Assembly (NCBI RefSeq): GCF_024586455.1
Contig: NC_065919.1
Coordinates: forward strand, 34,820,839 to 34,884,838
DNA: 64,000 nt
Reading direction: 5' to 3'
Origin: Bactrocera neohumeralis
Taxonomy: Eukaryota > Arthropoda > Insecta > Diptera > Tephritidae
A program made the translations under genes and the position numbers. Positions within the stretch are counted from its first letter, which is position 1. Each line of letters begins with the position of its first letter. A model generated the notes under the pieces. It was not told where the DNA came from, searched no databases, and worked only from the letters and a program-made list of their open reading frames with translations. This document shows, piece by piece, positions 10,219-21,790 of the stretch.

Positions 10219-13200
10219 CGTAAAATTTTACTATATTAATTAAGGAAATTGATGGCCAAGCTAGTTTGATACATTCAACTAATTTATCTTAAGTAGAACA
10301 CTGCGGGCCCGACTTCAGGTGAGAAAGACGCGCTATGTACTAAATCGACATTTTGTAAATGGAGCTTCCAGCATTTGTTTTTTGTATTTGCATAATATCA
10401 TATCAAAATAGTATTCAAAAATTATAGTTAGCACGCATCATATTAGATGATGCCTCCTCACTCCGTCTTACCTCTCACACGACAACATATAGTATATGTA
10501 TAGTCGTTCCGACTTATGTTCTTTCTCCCGAAGATCATGGGAATAATAATTGTATTCATGGAATTTTCCAAATTAATTTTTTTGTCTGAAAGGACAACTA
10601 GTGGTGGTGGAGTATATAAGTTCATTTTAACACTAGCATTTGCCTGAATCTTTGCGGTCGATTCATGGACGTTAAATGCTTTTTTCAAAATAGCTTTGCA
10701 TCGAAATCTGTATTCTGCATAAGCGTCAAGTATTTCTTTATTTTCAACCTATAGCGATTTTTCTTTTTCCATATCAAAGCAACACAAAAATTTGGTGTCA
10801 ATACGTACTGAAATTCTGAAGATAAAATTGCATGTACTAACCTGAGGGCGCAAATTTGCAGCACTCTTCGACGTAAAGTAACAGAAAATAGCAAAAACCC
10901 TATAACTGTATAATCTTACCACATACTCTCTTTAACAATGATTGTTCAAAGAAAGATGAGAAAATCAGAAAACAATCTGAAGCAATTGTATTAGGCTGAT
11001 GAAGGTGTGCAAACCTGGTGACGCGCAGTGTATATGAGTATATTCGCTTCGAACATGAAAATCGAATTAAAATAGATACATCTTCGTTATTAGCCAACAA
11101 TGTAATATTTATGTAAATAGATCTGTCACCATTGACAAGAAATCCCATACTTGAGATACATACATTAGTTAAATTTCCATTTTTATATCATAAATATAAA
11201 GCTCTGCACAACCCTTGATTGTGTAGAAATTTGCTCTATTTTTCGTATTGAAAGTCAGAAAATGACTTTTGATTTATTGCTCCTATTACGCATAGTAAAT
11301 ATTATAGTACTTCGGAGATATAGTAAGTTTCACGGCGTTATGACTGTCATACAACCCTAAAATATTAACTGGTAAATAAGTTCAATATTAAGATACTGCA
11401 GTTTTAACGAGAATTATTGAAATTGATAAATTTAAATGCTAAGTGGCGCGGATCAAGCGTAGCATTTATAGAATCGTTCAAGGACTTAGAGAATGTATAA
11501 TGGTATGAAAATTAATACATATTGAAGAATAGTCAATCCACAACGGAATATAAATTATTTTATTATCCTTCATATCACTTGTCCGAGAGGGAATATGGAA
11601 CAATTAATATATATAATAGAAAAGAGAAAAAATGGTATCTAAGGCTTAGAAATGTATATTTCAAACATTCTTTATTTCATTAAAACAATTGCGCGCATTA
11701 TTCGAAGGAGATAAGATTTTCAAGAATAAATAAAAAGCATATAATTTAAGACGATTTTATGTACTAATGCCATGATATTTAGCGAAACATTCTTTTTCAT
11801 TGCAGTAAAAAAATATATCGAAGTGTTGGCTTTTCGAATGCGATTCGGACTGAACATTTTTTAGGCTACACTTTTCAAATCTTTGTCTGTTTTCAAAAAA
11901 TACTAACCAATGTACTGTCAATTTAATTAATCGTACATCGACTCACGACATTTCTTGTTTGACGGTGTTGGCACCAGCATTCTTCTGTCAATAAACTCTG
12001 AGTAGTCACTAGAGTAAACTTGGTGCGAAACCGATCCACGGTCGAATCACCGACTCTGCTGAGCGAATGTGTCGATCGAATAATGTAAGCAGCGTGTAAG
12101 CGCGATGTCTCACGTGAACTGAACCACTAAACTGGTAACATATTTGCTCAATTTACAAACGTTGTTCCGGAGTAAGTCTGTTCGTTGTGAAATGGAAAAC
12201 CAAATTATGTACTCGTATAAATTTAGTAAAAGTAAGACGAAATCCAAGAAAAGGTTTCCTTCTTTAAAAATCATACGGGTAATAAAACATGCGTTACTTA
12301 ATATTCTGGAGTGTGTCCTGAATTATTAGTAAGATTTAAAGTTACTTGAATATTATAAGTGATAATATGTTGCTTACTCCATTTTGGACTAGTTTATGTT
12401 AATATATAATATAAAATGTATAAAACGTATAGTGATGTTAACTTAGGGTCCGAAAATTCCGAAACACCTTGAAATGGGTAATAAAGTTGTCAACAATATA
12501 TTTGCACAAGTTTAGATTTAATCATGACCGACACCGGCATATTCAGTGTTACAATCACAATATCAGTATTTAAGCAAATTTAAGAGCATTTATTTAAATA
12601 TTTCTGTCCCAAAACGCAACAAAACTATACTGCAATCGCAGCAACACGCAAGCGGAGCGATTGTCACTTGTCGTTGATAATATGCGCTTGGATTAACCAA
12701 TTACATTGCAATTTTAATTTGCAACTTCGCGCAATTTTATTATGAAAATGGCTTTATGGCCTCTGTGGCGTATGTGAAATCAACAACTGAGTGACTACAG
12801 ATAAGAGAACAGTCACGCTGACTTACGTACCAATATTCGAACGTACACATACAATTCTCAATATTGGATTTGTACGTACATATATCGGGCATGCAACTGC
12901 ACCCACGTTCATCTGGATGTGCACTCGCGTAAGTATTTTCTGGGCAGCCAATCAATGAATTGAGTGGTGTTGCCTTTCCACTTTCCGAATATAATGGAAA
13001 ATATAGTAATGATACAATAACGTTCGCAATAATAACAAAAGGTACAAAAACAAGTTAAAAACTTTGGGAAAATGTGAAATGAACCATGCAAAGTGGTAGC
13101 CATAGCAGTAACGGATTTAAGTTCTTTATTAACACTCTATAAATCACGAGACGAGGTGTTGATGAGCTCCTGCCGATGCCGTTATCGACGTTGGTGGCAT

Positions 13201-13836
13201 TGATAGTTTTGTTTAGTTGCTCGGTAAATACATGTACATATATGACACTCGCCTTTACGAGCTACTACATATGAATAGTTGACTAGTGCAGTGCAGAGTT
13301 GTTGACTATTGTCCATTTTGTACGATAGCAAACTCTGTATAACGTTGCCGAACAATAATAAATGCTCATCATAATTCAAAGCATTGATCATAGCAATCGT
13401 TGCAAACAAATAAAGGCATGCACAAGTGCTGCGGATAGTGTACTAAAGCTAAGCGTATATACAACAGCATAAGACTGTCTATGTGGAAAATAATTAAGAG
13501 CCAGCAGGTTACTCATGGAATGACAAATAGTTGACGCTCCATTGGCACAGGAACTATGGCGGTTGGTGTCATATCTGACATTTGAAATGTTCGTTTACTT
13601 TATTTCAGGGTAGGAAGAGAGAAAAATTGGTAAGCGCCACAGTTTTACAACACACTTACACATATGTAAATAAAAATACATTTTTTTGTAAAGATGTGCA
13701 TTTGGTTTTGATTTACAATCATTTCACAACTCAAAGCCATAAAACTCTTAATAAAACAATAAAGTATACTCGCGGAAAATGAATAATTTGCGTCTTTTTT
13801 GCGATGTTTATGTCTGATCCATTCAAAGTTTATCAT
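10219..13836. other. Ubx upstream non-coding DNA
   Basis: No gene is supported. 12590-13450 is richer in GC, contains homeodomain-like AATTA/TTTATT cores and a Pho-type GCCATTTT (reverse, near 12746), and looks single-copy, so it is a candidate enhancer. 12150-12185 is similar to 20090-20135, which encodes the start of a mariner-like transposase, so part of 11940-12200 may be a very old mariner relic. The remainder shows nothing I can name. Confidence 0.4.
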
Positions 13837-15218
13837 TATACTCTTGCAACCAGTTGCTAAGGAGTACATATTATATTATATGCATTATATTATATAATAG
13901 TTTTGACACTTAACGGTTGTAAGTAGCACCTAAAACTAAGCAAGATAGATATAGGGTTATACAAATTTATAAACGATCAGGATTACGAGAAAAGTTGAAA
14001 TCCGGTTGTCTGTCCGTCCGTCCGTCCGTGCAAGCTGGAACTTGAGTATACTCGATAAACATGAAATATCTGAAACTTGGTATGTGGTTTCTTTAGTACG
14101 AAAAAAATTTCGAGTTCGTAGAGGGACGTAATAACATACATATAAATTGCCATAACTAAGCTCAAAATTAAGATATAAAGCTGTTATTTAGTGCAGAAAA
14201 TCGCAGTAGTAAGGTTGTAAAATTGGTTGGTGAGTAAAATTTTTTGAAAAAGGAAGCGTGGTCCCGCCCTCTAACAAGTTTAATGTTCATATCTCCTACC
14301 AACCAGCAACCAAATTTCCTGAGTGCAAATCTTATAAGAAGCTCTACTGACAGTGCGAAAATATAACATTACTGTTGAAAACTACTAAAAGCGCCATAAA
14401 TCAATAACTAAGCATGTGAGAGACATTAAATTCTACCACAGAGATGGTATGAGAGAGCTTTATTGGAAACGGCGCGAAAATTGGGCGATGGACGTGGCAC
14501 CGCGCACTCTTTGGTGAAATCCCATAACCCTGGACCCGACTAACCGATTTCGACAAAATTTAGTACGTGGCATTGTTCTTACATTCTTATTTCAAATTGT
14601 GATGCTCCTACTTCCCATATAGCAAAATTTTAAATTCCACTTAATTCGTTCAGTTTCCAGAACAGAAATCAAGAAGCAATTAATATAACGGGATAAAAAT
14701 GTGCCACCTTATGACAAAAATTGTTTAAATCCAATAAAAACTGTCAAAGCCTCTAAGTACCGAACATTTAGATCCCGTTAACTATAGTTGACTTTTGATC
14801 GCAAATGTCGGTCAATGTGTGATATATGTACATATATAACCGAAATTAAGGAATAACACTTCTCTTATAATGGTATGTCTGTATGGCAAAAATGAGTTGA
14901 ATCGGACCAATACTTCTCTTAGCCCCCATACACTTAAGGTAAAGATTTTCGAACTTCCTAGTGACTTTGTGCCGCATTTATCGACCAATATGTGAGTTAT
15001 CCCAATGAAAATAACAGCGTATCTTTGTGCCTAAAATGGAAAAATTTGAGCGAAAACTTGGCCTAGCTCCTACATAACTAATATCAGGATTATCGAATAT
15101 CTGGCTGACTTTACTCTATGTGAATGATTCTACACCTTAAAGTATTTCCCAGGCTTTGATTCTTGCAAGAGTATAAAATGTGCGGTTGCCCCCAAACTTA
15201 GCCCTTCCTTATTTGTTT
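13837..15218 (+). repeat. DINE-1-like family A, near full-length copy
   Basis: Best reference copy of the family. It starts with TATACTCTTGCAAC (13837-13850), and the inverse TTGCAAGAGTATA lies at 15163-15175. A GTCY microsatellite (GTCTGTCCGTCCGTCCGTCC) lies at 14008-14030. After the second inverted repeat come a degenerate hairpin (GCGGTTGCCCCCAAAC) and GCCCTTCCTTATTTGTTT. No ORF. Subterminal inverted repeats, GTCY tract and 3' hairpin together are the layout of DINE-1 (Helentron-derived, non-autonomous) elements, although the body sequence differs from Drosophila INE-1. Confidence 0.75.
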
Positions 15219-15484
15219 CTTTTATAATTTTCCAGTTGGTAATGTCTTTTTAAGGATTCCTGCCATATTAAGACGATCCCATTAATTGATACCCTTAGTC
15301 CAATTGGATACTAATATTTTCTTTTAGAATCTTAAAGTTTTTTAGCATCTTTTACGTAATTTCTTCATAATTTGGTGCTTTATATCTTTCTTCGTTTTTA
15401 AGCACTAACAAAAAATTCGATATTTTCAAATCATTTATTTTAAAATTAATCATGTATTAATCCCTGAGTCGATTTAAAAAAAGC

Positions 15485-15700
15485 CTCACTCGCCAAAGTC
15501 AGCTGGATGTTTGAAAATCCTGGTAATGGTTATATGGGGGCTATGGGGTCAAGTTTTCGCCCAATTGTATTTTTTAGGCACAAAGAAATACTGTTATGAG
15601 TAAAATACGTTCTGAAATTTTCATTGAGATATCTCAAATTTTGGCCGATATATGTATGTATACAGTTTAAAGTCACTTGGAACTTCAAAAATCGTTATAT
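15485..15700 (-). repeat. DINE-1-like family A, fragment
   Basis: Reverse-oriented fragment matching the 3' third of the family (compare 14960-15120 read backwards), including GCCGATATATGT and TATATGGGGGCTATGGGGTCAAGTT-like text broken by substitutions. It faces the copy at 13837-15218 with about 270 bases between them. Confidence 0.65.
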
Positions 15701-18129
15701 TAGCACAAATCCTCTATCCAAAATCGAACTTGTACCTATGCAACAAAACCACTATAGACCAGTGTTATCTGTCAATTCTTCATTTTTTAGATTGGCTAAC
15801 ACCAACGAAACTTCAATTGAAAATAGTTGAAGTTTTTAATACCAACAAAAAAGGTTGTGTTGATCTGAAATTTAATTGATTCAACTACACTTCAACTGAG
15901 TAATGTTGAAACCCGTAATATAGATATTTGTTAATCCTTTTGAATTGTCTCGGGCTGATCCCGTATTGAGTGACCATTAGCAATATAATTCCAACTATAG
16001 TTGCAGCCGGATGTATTCTAAACTTTATCAAATATCTGAAGTTTTGAATTATTTGTATATATGTTGAAATTAATTCATGCGTCCATCCTGTCAATTTCTA
16101 TCTACACATGTGTATAACCTCGCTGAGTAAATATTTTAAATTGTAAAAACACCTAATAATTAGGGTACTACATATTTTATAGTATATTAACTCAGTTTCG
16201 AATTAAATTAAACATTTTCCATCAAACTTTGTTGTATATGTTTTAGCGCTTATCTTACTTATAGGTAAAATTGATTTTTTGCTATTGAAAATAATCATCA
16301 TCCAAATAAATAATTTGCTTTGGTCAATTCGTTGATATTTTAGTTCTCAAATCATTTCTTAATATTCATAAATTTCTTACAATATTTACTGCGTAAAGAA
16401 CACTTGTCCTGATTTACTTCAACGATGTACAATCATTTTCCATAATGGTTTAATTCTCCATTCAAATACAACGTTCATTCCATATTACATTACAGTTCCA
16501 CTTAAATTACAGTTACAAAATCATTTACCGTGTGTTTCTTTACTGAATTTTATGTAACTACTGTCATCGTACCCTTGTTTGCTTCTGCTAACACCTCTTA
16601 CTTTACCAACAAACTTTACGCATTGTGGCTCAATTCTTAAGCATAAGTATATTTGTAAGGAATCCAAAGAAGATGCCCGAAACGGTAGATTCAAAGATTT
16701 TGTGCAGTGTGACATGAAGTGGCTGAGTGTATTAGGTAACAAAATTTTTACGAGCTCATTATGGCTCATTTCGGCGATTGTTGTGATCCTTTTATGCGCC
16801 ATCGAATGACTCTGAAACGGTTATGAGACTATTTTGTCTGTCGCTACTGCAACGCCCCTGTCCGCCGTCATATTTTCGACACATTTAGTCGGTTACTATT
16901 TGTGTTGTTTTTGTTATTGCTCCTCATACTTTTGCCAGTGTTGCTCGGTGGATGGTGTATGCAATGGTATTGTGTTCTTAAAAGGATAGCCAAGTTCGTT
17001 TGAGCATAGAAGTTGTGCAAATATTGAATGAAATATACATGTACTCTGAGGATGTGTACAGACATTCTAGTTCAAATATGTTTGTTGTGTGTAGTTTAAA
17101 ATATAGTTTATTCAGAAGAGAGCTTTGTGGCAGTCTTTGAATGATTTTATTTTTGTTGATCATTATCATATTCAAATTTTCGAAAACATGGATGGCAACA
17201 CTTTTATATGTTTGCGAATAAAAATTAAAACCACTTAAATATTTTTAGTAATTGTATATAATAGAAATTCCATAATGTATTCCCTAAAAATGGTTAATTT
17301 TTTTAATTTTTATATTTGAATAATTTGAGCAAAGTTCTATGGGAAAGTTTTGATGTGGTATCCAAGGGAAATGCAATAGAACGAGTTATCACTGCATAGT
17401 ATAAAATAAGGTTGTTTTTTTCTGTCTATATGTCCCTTTGTACATATGCTTAAGTCTTTAAAACTACGCAACAGATTTAGATAGTGATTGAAGAAGAAGG
17501 TTTATATGAATAATAACATCCATTAAATCGTGGAGAAATACTGTTATTTTTGTGGTTTCTGATGTGATGTCGTAAATAATAAAGTTTTTTTCGCTTACAT
17601 TGAAAACACAGGCGGAGCCCTACGAGCTTTATCAAAATAATTTATTAAGTATTGTACACATCGAAAAGTCTACAGAAAACTCCTGGATGATATATGCCCA
17701 TCTCTTACGGCTATCCCACAATAAAACTTTTTGGCCATTTACTTTTTACGACCTATAAAGGCTAAAATTCAAAGCGATCTTAATTCTTATCCAATTAAAT
17801 ACCTTAAATACATTGTTGATTTAATATAGATATATATTGCCCTTAACAGAATATGATTCAAATTAATTTTTTTTTTTGAAGATATTACAGATTTCAAAAT
17901 TGGTGGGCGTAGCGTTTGCGGTGGTACCGTGTCTATAAATAACTCGTCGTAACAGTGATTGAACGCGTTCATTATCGGAGATCTATAGAAAGGAATATTT
18001 AAACGGAAACGATGAAGTAGTATATGCGTAAAATTTCAAACTGATCCTTCCTAGAAAATAATAAAATTGCTAAACGTTGGGAATGATAGAATAGAACTGC
18101 AACCAAACACGCAGTGCAATGGATTAAAA
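15701..18129. other. Non-coding DNA
   Basis: No gene is seen. 16560-16980 is a moderately GC-rich, apparently single-copy block with TTTACG/TTTATG and GCCAT motifs (near 16756, 16793 and 16798), a possible regulatory element. 17390-17720 looks like degraded repeat sequence, but I cannot assign a family. Confidence 0.35.
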
Positions 18130-18445
18130 CTGGCCTGGTCATAACCTTGCCAGCCGACTTTTTCGTCCTTCCACGCTTGAGAACCGTTCATTATGTGCAG
18201 TCCACTAGAATGACTGTCGATTGGACTCCAGTGTGAAATGATGGAACCATATTTCTATTGTCACACATCGAAGAAAAAATTCAGCTTTATTACGATTAAA
18301 AATCACTCAAACACTCCTCAGAATCAGCAATTCGTTGCTTTTGTTCGATTCAACGGTGGATTTCTCTGGTGCAGAGCTGAAATTCAACAGTATTTTCCCC
18401 CAAAAAGCAATGCTTTATTTACTCACGAAATGCTTTATGATCCAT
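18130..18445 (-). pseudogene. mariner transposase relic, N-terminal half
   Basis: On the minus strand, from ATG 18445, the text reads MDHKAFRE, then QRIADSEECL, then HHFTLESNRQS and KSRLA over about 300 bases with stops and frame changes. This is the order and spacing of the amino-terminal and first catalytic region of mariner (DD34D) transposases. The first catalytic motif is degraded to VTIEIW. No terminal inverted repeats were found and the C-terminal half is absent. A second copy of the N-terminal piece lies within the element at 28737-29260. Confidence 0.65.
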
Positions 18446-19411
18446 AATGTCAACTTACTTCATGCATGTTTATTCGAAGAAAGAAGGAAATCCCTTTAAT
18501 AAGAAAAAAGAAAAGCCAAGATAACGGTTCGTAAGTAAACTCGTTGATTGAATAAAACCAACTTTTTCTTATAACATCTTGTATTAAATGCAAGTCCCGT
18601 AGAAATTATTCTATTCCTTTAAACATCATCACACTGTGCTGTGGATTCATCAATTAAATGAACACGTTTTCAAACGATTATTTTATGCAGTTATCAAGAT
18701 CGAACCAGCAAAATGTCGATCGTCACAGGCAAATTCACTAGTCTCTAGACTCCAATTAACGACCTACAACGGCAACAATGTCCCATTAAGTAAAAGCAAG
18801 TAAAGTAATAAAAACAGCACCAAGATTAGAGGAGACAGTGGCAATAGCGGAAGGAATATCAGCAATTGCAAAAGACAAATAAATCGTAAGTTTGTCAGAT
18901 AAATGGCAAATATCCAACCCTCGCGACGCGTCGAACCGCAGCCAACTTCTCCGCTCCGTGTTCGTTATGACCAAAACAAATTCACATCCAAGTATTTAAG
19001 TTCAAACAACTGAATTCGTATATATGTACATAGTACTTCATGGATTGTGCCGTACATTTGACGGATTGATGAATAAGTTGACGGGCCACCGATTGTCGTT
19101 ATACGTGCAACAATTGGGCGTACCATTTGTTAAATACTCGACGTATACTGCCGGCGGCGCGTGTAGTCCAATTCATATGGGGCTTTGTGCCACCAACAGA
19201 GTCAGATAATAGGAAAAGTGGCAGAGTCGCTAGAGAAGTACTTGGCACCGTGACGTAAAAGGAGCGGAAGAGAGTACCCAGTTAGGCTAATGGCGTAGAG
19301 GCTTAGGCAATGAAAAATAATTGCCGTACCAGACGAAGTTGGTTATGTGTGCTTCTAATTGTGACACAAGTTTGCTTATACCATACATATTGGTTTCATA
19401 TGTGCAAAAAA
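18446..19411. other. Non-coding DNA
   Basis: Apparently single-copy, with mixed composition; 18690-19310 is less AT-rich than its surroundings. No gene, repeat or convincing site cluster is recognised. Confidence 0.3.
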
Positions 19412-20214
19412 CAGGGTTTTCAATAAGAGGGATTATTTTTAATGACTTAAAAAAAAAATACACTAATTGTTAAGGAAATTCAAATGATTTTCATTTAATG
19501 TGAAGTTCAATCGATACAATTAAGTTCTGAATATAACGCCATTCAAGTGGCGTCCACGACTTCTTTTCCAGCAACGAATACTTTTGCCATTAAATCAAGT
19601 AATATGCCCTGAAATTTGCCTTGGCTTACAAAGCTTGAAGTGAGTATGGTTTACTGGTAAAGACCAATGGCTTCAAAAAATCCCAAAAAAAGCAGTCTAA
19701 TGGTGCTAAATCACAACTTCTTAGAGTCCATTCAATGTCACAATTTAATAATAATTCGGTCGTTGCACGTGCTGTGTGGAACGTAGCCCCGTAGTGTTGG
19801 AACCAAATGTTGTCGAGATCAACTTCTTCGAATTGCGGCCTTAAAAAGTTGGTTATCATCTAACTATACCGCTCTCCATTGACTGTAGCTTCATTTCGAA
19901 ATAAGTACGGACCGATGATTTCATCAGGCCAAAAAACACACCAAACTGTCCAATTAACGGAATTTAATGGTTGCTCATGAATAGCTTGTGGACTTTCTTC
20001 GCACCAGAACCGTCAGTGTTGTTTATTTACCACACAACTCAGATAAAATTGAGTCTCATAATATTTATTATTATTTTGATAATAAAATTAAATAATTTGC
20101 AAACGTTGTTCTTGCGTATATCGTTCCACTATGAAATTGTAAACATTACTGAATAAAATAAAAAATTACCGAAACGACACTTAAAAATCATATCACTCCT
20201 ATTAGAAGACCCGA
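19412..20214 (-). mobile_element. mariner-like element with GGGTTTTC-type inverted repeats, degenerate
   Basis: The left end GGGTTTTCAATAAGAGGGAT (19414-19433) pairs with the right end ATCACTCCTATTAGAAGACCC (20192-20212) as an imperfect inverted repeat. The minus strand between them encodes transposase remnants: ERYTQEQRLQII near 20120-20090, NSVNWTVWCVFWPDEIIG near 19955-19900, and the block ending in RSCDLAPLDCFFW at 19626-19859. The last block belongs to the mariner/IS630-type DDE family with the DGATCHTAR...RSCDLTPLD signature. The element has internal deletions and stops. Confidence 0.75.
19626..19977 (-). pseudogene. mariner/IS630-type transposase fragment
   Basis: Remnant of the central and C-terminal catalytic region. 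It runs NSVNWTVWCVFWPDEIIGPY, a stop codon before residue MITNFL, then FQHYGATFHTARATTELL and RSCDLAPLDCFFWDFLKP. The position that is normally the second catalytic aspartate (in the QDGAT motif) reads tyrosine (HYGAT), so the protein would be inactive even without the stop. The N-terminal DNA-binding part is only a short degenerate piece near 20100. Confidence 0.7.
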
Positions 20215-20599
20215 TATATAGGTATAGGTATATCCATTAATACACACTACAGCAATAGAATATAACTGTAAAAAAACAATGGATTGGTTAATTAATGCAT
20301 AGTTATCTAAGGGAATAGAGAAACACGTGACGCAAAGAAAACAATAGAATATACTTGTATTTCCATTGATGTGGGGGTCTCAAAAAAATTTTTAAACGCC
20401 TATTGGTTTAAGTTAAGCACGGGCAACGCCCCGCTCGCCAATACAATTTTATACCGTCGCGACATGTTGCTCCGTTTACCCAGCAGTATTTTGTAAAACC
20501 AAAAACCCTAACAATAAGAGACTGGATTCTGTATAACAAAATGGTATCGATAAAGTATCGCCGTTATTATAACCAGAATAGGCATGCCACGAAGCTTGT

Positions 20600-20965
20600 A
20601 ATACCCCGAAGAAATATATAGAAATATATATAATAAATATAAATATATAAAATATTTACGAGTATAAATAAATGCTCAGACTTAGTCGATTTAGCCATGT
20701 TCGACTATCTGTGGCTCTATCTGAATATATGCGAACTACCCTTTTGATTTTTAAGATATCGAACTGAAATCTGGTTTTTTCTCCCAAAATAGCTGCGCTT
20801 TTGTTGAAATTACAGTTATCGGACCACTATATCATATAGCTGTCACACAAAATGACGAGATATATTCACGAAATTGCCACGGGTTTTAATCCAAGATATC
20901 CTATGCTGGCATACAAACTGACCGAACAAAATCAACTTCAAAAGCTTAATATTTTGTGAAGGTTT
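20600..20965 (+). repeat. INE-1-like family B, diverged copy
   Basis: Matches the copy at 51332-51775 in order: ATACCCCGAAG, AGTCGATTTAGCCATGTTCG, GATATCGAACTGAAAT, TATCGGACCACTATAT, CATATAGCTGTCA and CATACAAACTGACCG. The GTCY tract is reduced to about one unit and the 3' hairpin is lost. Non-coding. Confidence 0.65.
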
Positions 20966-21399
20966 GTTTAACGTATTATTTATAATTTTTTGGTTGTCCT
21001 CGCGCTTGCAAACATTTTCCCAGAAATCCTCTTAGAAACAGAAAATTATGGCAAGGAAAATGAATATATCGACCATAGCCAACCGTCGGTCAATTGATTA
21101 TCTGCTTACAACGCGCTTGATACAAATTCAGTTGAACAGACGCAAGCGCTTCTGAGTGGCACACGATCATCAACAAATTATAATTTTTACGGATGAAACT
21201 GTTGAAGAAATTTGTAATAAGCGAAACCCCAACATTTGGCCTCCAATTTCTAAATTTCTTTAAGGTAAATTACATATTGAATGATATCAGGAACATATTC
21301 TCTCCTAATTTCAATGATATTTCTCGCGGATTGAATAACATTTTCGTTAAAAATAAAGTGATAGGCCCTGGGGTACATACATATATTCGGTATGTGGGG

Positions 21400-21790
21400 G
21401 GTTGAATAGTTATACTTGTATTCCGATTTTCACAATTTTTAGTCATGAGGTGGCATACATTGAAAGTACTATTTGAACAAAGTTTTATTCCGATTTATTT
21501 AGAGATGCTTGATTTGTATACTTTAAAGTGAAAGAATTAGAGGCAATTTATAATTGTATTATATGGGAAGTAGCCGTGGTTGTTGTCTGATTTTACGGAT
21601 AATGTTATGTACTGATTTGGTTGAAAGTGGCGGATTGGGTCCTGTGATATGGACTGTCATCTAAGTGTGGGTGGTGCCAGTGTGGTGGTGGAACGAACAA
21701 ACAAACGGACGGATAGACAGTCACCCGGAATGGAACCAGTCTCGTAGTCATGACTATTTAAATGTATAACCTCTATCTCGAGTGGTTTTA
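21400..21790 (-). repeat. DINE-1-like family A, fragment
   Basis: Reverse-oriented. Contains the family's TATATGGGAAGTAGCCGTGG block near 21563, the reverse GTCY remnant CGGACGGATAGACAGTC near 21705-21722, and the shared block around 21430-21540. The central region is deleted compared with the copy at 13837. Confidence 0.65.

Noticed and set aside
11940..12200. Possible mariner transposase relic
   Set aside because: Only a short stretch (12150-12185) resembles the element at 19412. The remainder does not give a convincing protein or terminal repeats.
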